DNA of 12,581 nt from JAAYFT01 sp036562765 (GTDB lineage: Bacteria > Bacillota > Clostridia > Tissierellales > Tissierellaceae), in the NCBI GenBank assembly GCA_036562765.1, contig DATCJO010000042.1, positions 1 to 12,581 of the forward strand. The letters are read 5' to 3'. Below the pieces are notes generated by a model. That model was given only the letters and a program-made list of their open reading frames with translations. It did no database searches and had not been told where the DNA came from. Within the stretch, counting starts at the first letter, position 1; each line of letters starts with the position of its first letter. A program made the position numbers and the translations under genes. This document shows positions 6,841 through 12,581 of the stretch, one piece after another.

Positions 6841-8739
6841 TTAGTTTCTCGCCATTTTATCTAGTGTTCCCAAGATTCTGCTATCAACAATTCTGCGTTC
6901 TATATAAAAATTAACTAATTGCTCAAATTTTTCTGCTTGCTGTGACTCAAAATATGTTTTTATCTTAAATAAGAAACCAGGGTCTACTTCGTTTTTTTCT
7001 AATTTTTTCAATTCTTCTATAGCTTCATCCGTATATTCAGGAAATACTTTAATAAAATCCAATAAAACTTTTTTAATTTCATTGTGGTTTTGACTAAACT
7101 TAACCCTTATTGCATTGAAAACATCATTCCTATAATCAAGGCTAACTTCCTTCAGCTGCTCTATCAAGTTAGTCCTTGCAGAATCTTCAAGCCCAGGAGC
7201 ACATATTTCATTGGCTTTTTTCCTTGCTTCTGCTTTAATATTTAGCGCAGTTAATTTTTGCTCCTTAATAGATTCCTTAGCTAAATAGAAATACTGCCTT
7301 AAATCTACTTCAGATAAATTACACGGTTCTAACAATAACCAATCTTTAATTTTTGGTTCAAGCCATTTCTTATATTTGTTTTCAAACTCATCATCAATTT
7401 TCCCCTCTAATACATAAGTTTCTATCTTTTTTAATTCTGATGCTATTCCTTTGTTATTAAACTGCCATTTGTACAATTCCCTAAATAAGTCTTTATTTAC
7501 ATATTCCAAAACCATTAACTTTGCTAATATTTGCTCATTGAGATCTATTTTTTGTATTTCTGCAAGGCGTTTTCTCATAAAATAAGTATTTAAAAATCTT
7601 TTAGTCTGTCTTGGGTTACCCTTTAGCGAAGAAGCAACTATATCACCGATCTTATTAAACAATAACAAATAATGATTGAATTGCTCTTTTGTAGAACAAT
7701 CTTTATAAACCGTATTATCATCGTCGTTAAGTAAATCTTCTATATCCTGCGGATTTACAATTTCACCCTTTGTAAAGATATCTTTGTTTTTTAGTCCATC
7801 AATTACCTTAAGCAAAGTATTTTCCTTTAAAAACATCTCGCAAATCAACAACAGCATATAATTTTTTATATCTATTTCTGATAACTCAGGAAGTTCAATA
7901 GGTAATTGGATTATTTTTTCTATATAATCTTCTGAAATATCAATAATCCTTTCATCATCAATTTTAGGATATTTTTTCTTTATTGAATATCGTAATACCT
8001 CATCATCAATTGCAATAATAAATGTTGTTCTTTCAACTGATAAAAAAAGTTTTACAGCTTCAATTGTTTCAATTATCCTTTCAGGCGAACATCTATCCAA
8101 ATCATCAATCATTATTATCAAATTATCAACTTCAGATTGCTTTATTAATTTCTCAAATTCTTTCCTAAAAGTTCTTATATTTTCGACAATATAATCTTTT
8201 TCGTCTCCTTCTTTAATAAAATCATTTATCTGAAATATCTTTTCTTGTAATTTTTTTATATTTTCTGGATTTTGAAAGTCGATTTCCACCAATTCTTTAA
8301 ATGTGTTTATAAGTGGTAAAGGATTGCCACTCACGGCCGATATCAAAAATGGAATACCTTTTTTGGCCACGACAGAACCTAACCTTAACCAATCTACTCG
8401 TTGCAATAATCTAATTAATCTGTTCTTACACTCATCTTTTATAGGTATATTATCATTTATTGTCCTTAGAATGTCTTCCATTAAAGCAGTTTTAGCATCA
8501 TCGTATCCCTCATACATCCAAGCATTAACTTTTATAGAAACTACCTTCCTACCTTTTTCTTTATTTAATTCAATCTTGTCTTCTATAAGTTTAAGCAAAG
8601 TAGATTTACCACTTCCCCACCGTCCAAATAATCCAATGGTTAATGGATTTAGTCTCTCACTGACTGAAATTTCATAAATTAATTCAGCATAAGGTTCATA
8701 AGCCAACATATCAATCTTAGATATGCTATCTGACCACAT
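6841..8739 (-). CDS. qatA: QatA, KAP-family P-loop ATPase of the Qat defence system
   Basis: This is a large ATPase of the KAP class of STAND/AAA-like NTPases and the first gene of the operon. Numbering from an in-frame ATG at 8769, Walker A is GRWGSGKST (49-57), the KAP-typical VNAWMYEGYD follows at 81-90, and Walker B is LIIMIDDLDRCSPER (217-231) with D222/D223 and the DLDR signature. The second half (about 290-640) is helical and rich in Lys and Glu, with repeated short helices, as in sensor or scaffold regions of this class. A hydrophobic patch at about 139-155 (IPFLISAVSGNPLPLIN) could touch the membrane but is short. I choose the ATG at 8739: KAP proteins usually begin MWSD-like, and GGGAG lies 11 bases upstream, whereas the ATG at 8769 (10 residues longer) has no ribosome site. 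Residue numbers drop by 10 with this start. All ATPase motifs are intact. Confidence 0.9.
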   Translation of the reverse strand: MWSDSISKIDMLAYEPYAELIYEISVSERLNPLTIGLFGRWGSGKSTLLKLIEDKIELNKEKGRKVVSIKVNAWMYEGYDDAKTALMEDILRTINDNIPIKDECKNRLIRLLQRVDWLRLGSVVAKKGIPFLISAVSGNPLPLINTFKELVEIDFQNPENIKKLQEKIFQINDFIKEGDEKDYIVENIRTFRKEFEKLIKQSEVDNLIIMIDDLDRCSPERIIETIEAVKLFLSVERTTFIIAIDDEVLRYSIKKKYPKIDDERIIDISEDYIEKIIQLPIELPELSEIDIKNYMLLLICEMFLKENTLLKVIDGLKNKDIFTKGEIVNPQDIEDLLNDDDNTVYKDCSTKEQFNHYLLLFNKIGDIVASSLKGNPRQTKRFLNTYFMRKRLAEIQKIDLNEQILAKLMVLEYVNKDLFRELYKWQFNNKGIASELKKIETYVLEGKIDDEFENKYKKWLEPKIKDWLLLEPCNLSEVDLRQYFYLAKESIKEQKLTALNIKAEARKKANEICAPGLEDSARTNLIEQLKEVSLDYRNDVFNAIRVKFSQNHNEIKKVLLDFIKVFPEYTDEAIEELKKLEKNEVDPGFLFKIKTYFESQQAEKFEQLVNFYIERRIVDSRILGTLDKMARN

Positions 8740-8794
8740 AAGTGCACATACTCCCTTACTCTTATACATTAATCTAATCTACATGATAATTAAA

Positions 8795-8829
8795 ATTATA
8801 TATGCAAAATGACACATCATATGCAAAAT
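8795..8829 (-). promoter_or_regulatory. possible qat operon promoter with overlapping direct repeats
   Basis: On the minus strand TATAAT lies at 8800-8795, about 56 bases before the preferred qatA start. No good -35 hexamer is spaced 16-18 bases upstream. Instead two exact 11-bp copies of ATTTTGCATAT (8819-8829 and 8800-8810) sit 19 bases apart, covering where -35 and the upstream edge of -10 would be. This could be a regulated promoter whose binding protein sits on the repeats. The repeats are seen; the promoter and regulation are inferred. Confidence 0.35.
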
Positions 8830-9167
8830 AATATGGGTAAAACAGAACCAATATTTCAGTCTTTGTTAATCAATAAACTGTAGAACTATTGAGCACACTT
8901 TATACAATAAAACTCTCAATTAGTTTGGTAACTAGTACCAGCCTAAGAAAGAATACTCTCAGTTAATTTCTTTTTAAAACCCGTCCATCCCTATTAGCCA
9001 GCGAAAAAAATTATCATACCACTTGTTCATTTTCAATTCATAAAAATCGCCTCACTCGGTTATTATTCATTAGTTATATTCTACATTTTCCTTAAAAATC
9101 CTTCTTTTTTTTGCTTAATTTTGTTATAATTACTTACTTTTCACATCGCCAAAACCCAAATATGCGA
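8830..9167. other. non-coding stretch between qat and the tnsD fragment
   Basis: I find no convincing gene in these roughly 340 AT-rich bases on either strand. They hold two 15-base near-copies, ACTCTCAATTAGTTT (8912-8926) and ACTCTCAGTTAATTT (8955-8969), identical at 13 positions and 43 bases apart. They could be remains of transposase-binding sites or an operator, but two copies prove little. No terminator hairpin is evident after the tnsD stop. Confidence 0.5.
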
Positions 9168-9549
9168 TCATGAAAGGAATCTTTTTATTTCCATTTCCAA
9201 ACTCTTTAAATATGCTTTTCTTATTCCCGCTTTTCTTAGCACCTTCCACAATTTAGGAATTTCGCCCTGTTTTTTTAATTCCTGAATTGCCCATTTTATC
9301 CTTCTTAGTTGAAAATCTCTTCTATTTTCTTTTACTAGATCAATATGCTGTTTCGTAAGTGGTAACTTATCCAAATGTTTTTCAAGAAGACCTCTCATAC
9401 CCAATTTACTGCCTATTAGACTCACTGTGATCCTCTCAGGTTTTCCAGGGGAGTTTAATATTTCCTCGACTACTGTCTTTACTTTAACTAATATCTCCTT
9501 ATCCCTTTTATCCCAATCAACGCGGGTATTAGTATATGTATATCTCGGC
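9168..9549 (-). pseudogene. tnsD: C-terminal fragment of a Tn7-type TnsD target-selection protein
   Basis: From about 9549 the minus strand reads in one open frame: RYTYTNTRVDWDKRDKEI, then VVEEILNSPGKPERITVSLI, GSKLGMRGLLEKHLDKLP, RRDFQLRRIKWAIQELKK and a final IRKAYLKSLEMEIKRFLS with a stop at 9168. The VDW.KRD block, the IG.KLG.R.LLEKHLDKLP block and the LRRIKWA..EL motif are those of the TnsD (TniQ-related) C-terminal region. TnsD directs Tn7-like transposons to a fixed attachment site. Only about 127 of roughly 500 residues remain. The zinc-finger N-terminal half is missing, because an IS256-type element begins at about 9551. An internal start at 9425 exists but has no ribosome site worth naming. 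The piece is presumably not expressed. It points the same way as, and lies upstream of, the Qat operon, the position expected of cargo next to tns genes. Confidence 0.8.
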
Positions 9550-9557
9550 TCTGGGTG

Positions 9558-9586
9558 TTAAAATAAAATTGTGTCTGGTGTATAAT
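9558..9586 (+). promoter_or_regulatory. probable promoter of the second IS256-type transposase
   Basis: TATAAT at 9581-9586 with TTAAAA at 9558-9563, 17 bases apart. The -10 is perfect and the -35 is weak. AAAGGAGG (9595-9602) follows as a very strong ribosome site 9 bases before the ATG at 9612. Confidence 0.45.
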
Positions 9587-9611
9587 AAAATCACAAAGGA
9601 GGCTGGTAATT

Positions 9612-10490
9612 ATGGATAAAAATACCTATTATGAAACAGTCAAAAATATGGCGGTTGAAAAAGTATTAAACCAGTATTGCTCTGATTCAGATCCATCACG
9701 CCCTGCCCTCAAAAAGTTGCTGGAGGATTTGCTCGACTGGTTTATGTTGTCTGAACGCCAAATCTATCTCTTGAAAAACGAGAACGATAAAGGTAATGGC
9801 TTTTATGATATAAAACTTGGTACGCCTATTGATAACCTGGAAATCTCTGCCCCAAGAACTCGCACAGGTAATTTCACCCCCCACATCCTCCCTGAAGCGT
9901 ATAAAAGGGTGGATGAATCGTATACAGACCTTCTTATGTCTCTCGTTATTAACAGCTAAATGATGAACTCAACAAAATCAAAGATGGCCTAAAAAGCAAG
10001 TTAGACTTTTTTCAAACAACGAAAATTACCCGAAGCAGCCTTTGCACTACTAATTGACGCCTACCACTGTGAGGTCAAAAATGGTTCAAAGGTAAAGAAA
10101 GCCGCATGTTATATAGTCCTTGGCATCGACATGGAAGGTAAAAAGATATGTCTGGAGTTTATACCTTCTTTGGCAAAGAAAACAGAGCAGACTGGAACAA
10201 AGTCTTTGAGGGTTTGGTAAATCGCGGCCTTAAACGAGACTTGGTCATTGTTAGTGATGATTTGCCAGGAATTATTGAAACAGCTAAAGCTGTGTACCCA
10301 TATGCTGATCATCAGCTCTGCCTGGTACATCTTCAAAGAAATATCCGTAAGTATATGACCAAAGCTGATGCCTCAGAATTCAATAAAGAACTCAATAAAA
10401 TAAAGTTCTCTTCTTCGTTTGATGAGGCTGCCGAAAAATTTCACGATCTCTGCACCAGATTTAAGGAGAGATACAGCCGATATATGAACC
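9612..10490 (+). pseudogene. IS256-family (Mutator-like) transposase, frameshifted and 3'-truncated
   Basis: The start is sound: AAAGGAGG lies 9 bases before the ATG at 9612. The first open stretch (9612-9959) has LKKLLEDLLDWFMLSERQ and ISAPRTRTGNF, the N-terminal region of the family, but stops at VINS. The reading then continues in shifted frames: LNDELNKIKDGLKSKLDFF (from 9957), LPEAAFALLIDAYHCEVKNG (about 10028-10090), ACYIVLGIDMEGKK, and from about 10144 SGVYTFFGKENRADWNKVFE through LVIVSDDLPGI and YADHQLCLVHLQRNIRKYM. The catalytic D of LLIDAYH and of VSDDLPG are kept. At least three frameshifts plus a likely deletion of some 20 codons near 9957 break it. The C-terminal part with the catalytic Glu is missing after about 10490. 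It cannot encode an active transposase. Confidence 0.85.
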
Positions 10491-10848
10491 TTCTTATTTC
10501 TCTTTGTACAATTTTGTACATCCTTCTTTCCCACTTCGTGTACATCATTTATATTTTATCATTAACATTAGCAAAACTATTAGCTCTTACCAAGTGCCAT
10601 TTTAAATCACTGCCAAAGTCCTTTTACAACCTAACGACAGAACAACAACAGCCGCAAATACTTTTAACCCTTGAGCAAGACCATGCATCATAATTGATGC
10701 GCCAAGAAGTGCACTCAGCGACATCCTCTTTCACCTTGCAGACCTTTTCCTAATTATTTTACCTTCTTGGAAAGTCTTAAAAATTCAATTTTTCTGCGAA
10801 AAAATTTTCAAACCTAACCTACACAACCCTGAATGAGAACTTTGAAAT
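10491..10848. other. junction zone between the IS256 fragment and the CRISPR operon
   Basis: No well-supported gene lies here. The open frame of the IS256 fragment runs on to 10693 but loses all transposase likeness, so that tail is chance sequence from another source. Three copies of TGTACA (10505, 10515, 10539) and an AT-only inverted repeat (10779-10793) are present. A short hydrophobic minus-strand reading frame at 10602-10724 is listed separately. Confidence 0.5.
10602..10724 (-). CDS. possible 40-residue hydrophobic peptide
   Basis: An ATG at 10724 opens MSLSALLGASIMMHGLAQG, followed by LKVFAAVVVLSLGCKRTLAVI and a stop at 10602. The middle (about 21-32) is hydrophobic enough to be a short membrane segment. 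An AAGGTG motif lies 8 bases upstream of the start and GAGG abuts it. It follows the Cas6-like gene by 125 bases on the same strand. It may equally be a broken end of a larger lost gene or chance. Weak call. Confidence 0.2.
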   Translation of the reverse strand: MSLSALLGASIMMHGLAQGLKVFAAVVVLSLGCKRTLAVI

Positions 10849-11472
10849 TTACTTTGCACAGAACATCTGGCAGAACATGTCAAGTAGCTCTGCAGAGGCA
10901 AATACTTCGTACTTACCAAAATATTCTATTCTTGAAGGAATTATATGCTGCTTTTTCAAACCGTCTTTTATGACAAAGAAAAACCTCTGATCTTCGGGAT
11001 ATGCTCCAAATTTTTGGTAGTAGATGCTCAAAAGCTGTCTTCTCAAGGCTTCAGAAAAAATCTCTGGCTGCCTGTCATATTCCACGCAAGCACCCTCTTT
11101 TTGAGCAAACACGCCGCTAATTAAACTTCCACTGGTCTTTGGCTGCTGCGTCCTGCATGAAATTCTCTTCAAGTAAATGCCCTCAAATAAGCCATTTAAC
11201 CTTTCGTAAATCTTTAATATGTTCTGTATAACAAGCTCCAAGAAAGGGGTAGCAAGGTATATCTTAAAGTCTTCGAACACCCATATGCCGTCCTCAACTT
11301 CTTTTTTGTTCTTTGCTCTAATGGGAGAGATGGTAAATTGCTCTGACGCAAGCAGAAAGCTTAAAGTTTCGTATATCCTAGAGTAATAAGAGGATGGCAA
11401 AAACACACCATCCTCCCTTGCCCAAAAATGAAATGTAAAGTATTTTGCCACTTTTTCATCCCACCCCATCAT
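10849..11472 (-). CDS. RAMP-like (probably Cas6-like) protein at the end of the csm operon
   Basis: The 207-residue protein is coupled to csm5 by a 4-bp ATGA overlap, so it belongs to the CRISPR operon. It is too short for, and lacks, the CARF and HEPN (R-x4-H) parts of Csm6. Its layout recalls Cas6: an N-terminal strand pair with FTISPIRAKN, IYLATPFLELVIQNI near 77-91, a middle strand with FEGIYLKRIS, then ISGVFAQK near 118, FSEALRRQLLSIYYQKFG near 139-156 (the Cas6 'L..NL..KY' helix) and IEYFGKYEVFASAELLDMF near 183-201. In Cas6, such a stretch precedes a glycine-rich loop (GxG...GFG) that binds the repeat. Here the protein ends at QMFCAK, directly before that loop. It could be a shortened or inactive Cas6 or another type III RAMP subunit. 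No catalytic His can be assigned with confidence. Family assignment is by pattern only. Confidence 0.5.
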   Translation of the reverse strand: MMGWDEKVAKYFTFHFWAREDGVFLPSSYYSRIYETLSFLLASEQFTISPIRAKNKKEVEDGIWVFEDFKIYLATPFLELVIQNILKIYERLNGLFEGIYLKRISCRTQQPKTSGSLISGVFAQKEGACVEYDRQPEIFSEALRRQLLSIYYQKFGAYPEDQRFFFVIKDGLKKQHIIPSRIEYFGKYEVFASAELLDMFCQMFCAK

Positions 11473-12581
11473 TTGATAGTTACCTTTATCCAGCCGGGGA
11501 CTGTGTACGGCTGGCCGTTTTTGAAAATTATCCTTTTTGTCTTCGGAAAAAGATCAGGATATATCCTGGATCTTTGATCAATCATCTTTAACTTATCAAA
11601 GTGAGCCTTTTTAAAAAACATGCCTACAGTCTTTGACAAATACCCTGTTGAAAATCCTATCTGAAGTAAAAACTGGTTAGGTGCAAGAGAATTCAAAATG
11701 TTCAAAAGCTTCTGGTACTCTGACACAATCTGAGCTTGCTTGTACTTGCTGTAAAAGTTTATCTCTCTTTGAATGTAATCTTTGGCAACAGCCCTCACTA
11801 CCCCTGCCAAAAACTCTACAGAAGTATCTGCTGAAACATTTATACCCATTCTTTCTTTAAGCCCCCTCATGACCTCGTTCCCATTAACAAAGGCTGGTTC
11901 AACCTTTATACTGCCAAAAATCTTGACTCCTGCCTTTATCCCCTCTGCAAGAATTGAAAGGGCTGGATCTGGAGTATCGACATTGTTATTCACCTTTACA
12001 AACCACTTCACCTGACCGTCACAGATGTTCATAACTTTTATTTCAAAAACTGCAGCATCGTCGGATGACACAAAACTGCTGTCGCTTATCTGAAGATACT
12101 TAAACGGCGACTCGTACGGCGATGAGAACACTCTCTGCTCCGCGTCGCTGCTAACGTACTTTGGATCCACATTGGTTTTTTTGTTAGGTGGAGTGTTGAT
12201 AACCTTCTGATACTTTTGGTCCAGCGCATTTTCATAGTGCTTTATGAGGTTTGAGTTGAGTGCCTTTGTCAAAAAAGACCTTATCGCACCTTTTAGGGAT
12301 GAACCTGGAAGATAAAACCTGCCTGCGCTCTTGACAAACGGCACAATCTCTTTTGAAAGCCTTTTAACCCCTTCAAGCTTTAGTTTATACTTTGCCGTAC
12401 TTTTATAATTTATGTTGTATCTTCTCAAGGCATCGCGAATGTTGAAATCTCTGGGATTTCCTGAAAGTCCGCGTGTCAGCTCGTCAACAAAGCCTTTACT
12501 GAAGAAATTCTCTTCAAACAGCCTGTCAAAGTTTATAAAATATAAATAATCGCCTTCCCTGATAAATTCAAAGCCCTGAAT
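11469..12581 (-). CDS. csm5: Csm5, type III-A CRISPR effector subunit (5' end outside window)
   Basis: Csm5 is a Cas7-like RAMP subunit that caps the crRNA-bound Csm complex at the 3' end of the guide. The open frame runs without a stop to the window edge: the first visible residues are IQGFEFIREGDYLYFINFDR and LFEENFF, matching the early Csm5 region. A TTG at 12428 is therefore internal and not the start. The hallmark RAMP glycine motif YLPGSSLKGAIRSFLTKAL is at about 12311-12255. FKYLQISDSSFV near 12060-12100 and AGVVRAVAKDYI near 11790 are also typical. About 370 codons are visible, so only some 10-20 N-terminal residues should be missing. It ends 4 bp into the next gene (ATGA). Upstream csm1-4 are expected beyond the edge. 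No frameshift is seen, and base composition is less AT-rich than in qat. Confidence 0.85.
   Translation of the reverse strand: MQGFEFIREGDYLYFINFDRLFEENFFSKGFVDELTRGLSGNPRDFNIRDALRRYNINYKSTAKYKLKLEGVKRLSKEIVPFVKSAGRFYLPGSSLKGAIRSFLTKALNSNLIKHYENALDQKYQKVINTPPNKKTNVDPKYVSSDAEQRVFSSPYESPFKYLQISDSSFVSSDDAAVFEIKVMNICDGQVKWFVKVNNNVDTPDPALSILAEGIKAGVKIFGSIKVEPAFVNGNEVMRGLKERMGINVSADTSVEFLAGVVRAVAKDYIQREINFYSKYKQAQIVSEYQKLLNILNSLAPNQFLLQIGFSTGYLSKTVGMFFKKAHFDKLKMIDQRSRIYPDLFPKTKRIIFKNGQPYTVPGWIKVTIK

Larger units (their letters stand above)
9551..10490 (+). mobile_element. truncated IS256-family insertion sequence (second type)
   Basis: The element starts near GTGTTAAAATAAAATTGTG (9555-9573), where the tnsD reading frame breaks off, and carries the 5' two thirds of a transposase gene. 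It ends abruptly near 10490, where transposase similarity stops. No right inverted end was found. Its transposase is of a clearly different subgroup from the copy at 2566-3919, so the two copies are not a matched composite pair. The exact left boundary is uncertain by about 10 bases. Confidence 0.65.

Noticed and set aside
2566..10490. Composite transposon formed by two IS256 copies flanking qat
   Set aside because: The two transposases belong to different subgroups, both are broken, one lacks its end, and they lie on opposite strands without matching terminal repeats.
10505..10546. Three TGTACA copies as a regulator site or CRISPR-like repeat
   Set aside because: Six-base palindromes in AT-rich DNA with uneven spacing; too short to separate from chance.
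10491..10693. Extension of the IS256 reading frame as a novel fusion protein
   Set aside because: Open by chance after the truncation point; no ribosome site of its own and no resemblance to a domain, apart from a hydrophobic run typical of T-rich DNA.
10779..10793. AAAAATTCAATTTTT as terminator of the csm operon
   Set aside because: The stem is AT only and weak, with no convincing GC stem before a U-run on the minus strand.
10849..11472. Csm6 ribonuclease after csm5
   Set aside because: Only 207 residues, with no visible CARF domain and no R-x4-H HEPN motif.
10849..12581. CRISPR-associated transposon (CAST) because a Tn7-type gene lies near CRISPR genes
   Set aside because: The CRISPR genes are type III-A effector parts rather than the Cascade or Cas12k types used by CASTs, and the TnsD fragment is separated from them by an IS256 remnant with no tnsABC.

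Overview
The window is AT-rich DNA from a Gram-positive, low-GC thermophilic clostridial type of organism. Caldicellulosiruptor or a close relative is my best guess, from the style of the insertion sequences, the strong AGGAGG-type ribosome sites and the type III-A CRISPR genes. The source is not proven by the sequence. The region is a defence island built among mobile-element debris. I see no rRNA, tRNA or CRISPR repeat array.

Left part (1-3960): a frameshifted fragment of an IS30-family transposase (1-272) is followed by an apparently intact IS4-superfamily (IS1380-like) insertion sequence (394-1866). This element has 22-bp inverted ends, a complete DDE/YREK transposase, and a leader hairpin that pairs with its own ribosome binding site. 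A perfect consensus promoter lies just outside the element and points into it. Next come a small membrane-anchored protein of unknown function (2020-2481, minus) and a heavily decayed IS256-family element (2566-3919).

Centre (3963-8739, minus): a complete four-gene QatABCD anti-phage operon. In transcription order it encodes a KAP-type P-loop ATPase (QatA), QatB with the family-typical MGTS start, a QueC-like PP-loop protein (QatC) and a TatD-like metal-dependent hydrolase (QatD). The genes are tightly packed and partly overlapping. All the catalytic motifs I would expect are present, so the system looks functional. Just upstream, and pointing the same way, is the C-terminal end of a Tn7-type TnsD protein (about 9168-9549). 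This suggests that the Qat operon arrived as cargo of a Tn7-like transposon whose core genes are now gone.

Right part (9550-12581): the TnsD fragment is cut by a second, different and truncated IS256-family element (about 9551-10490). After a junction zone without clear genes comes the end of a type III-A CRISPR operon on the minus strand: csm5, running off the window edge, and a 207-residue RAMP-like protein that overlaps it by 4 bp and looks Cas6-like. This segment is visibly richer in GC than the Qat operon, consistent with a separate origin.

Taken together, two defence systems (Qat and type III-A CRISPR) sit side by side, separated by the scar of a Tn7-like element and an IS256 insertion. 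The least described items are the possible N-terminal modification of QatB by QatC, the direct repeats overlapping the likely qat promoter, the short Cas6-like protein without a glycine-rich C-terminal loop, and the RBS-masking hairpin of the IS1380-like element.
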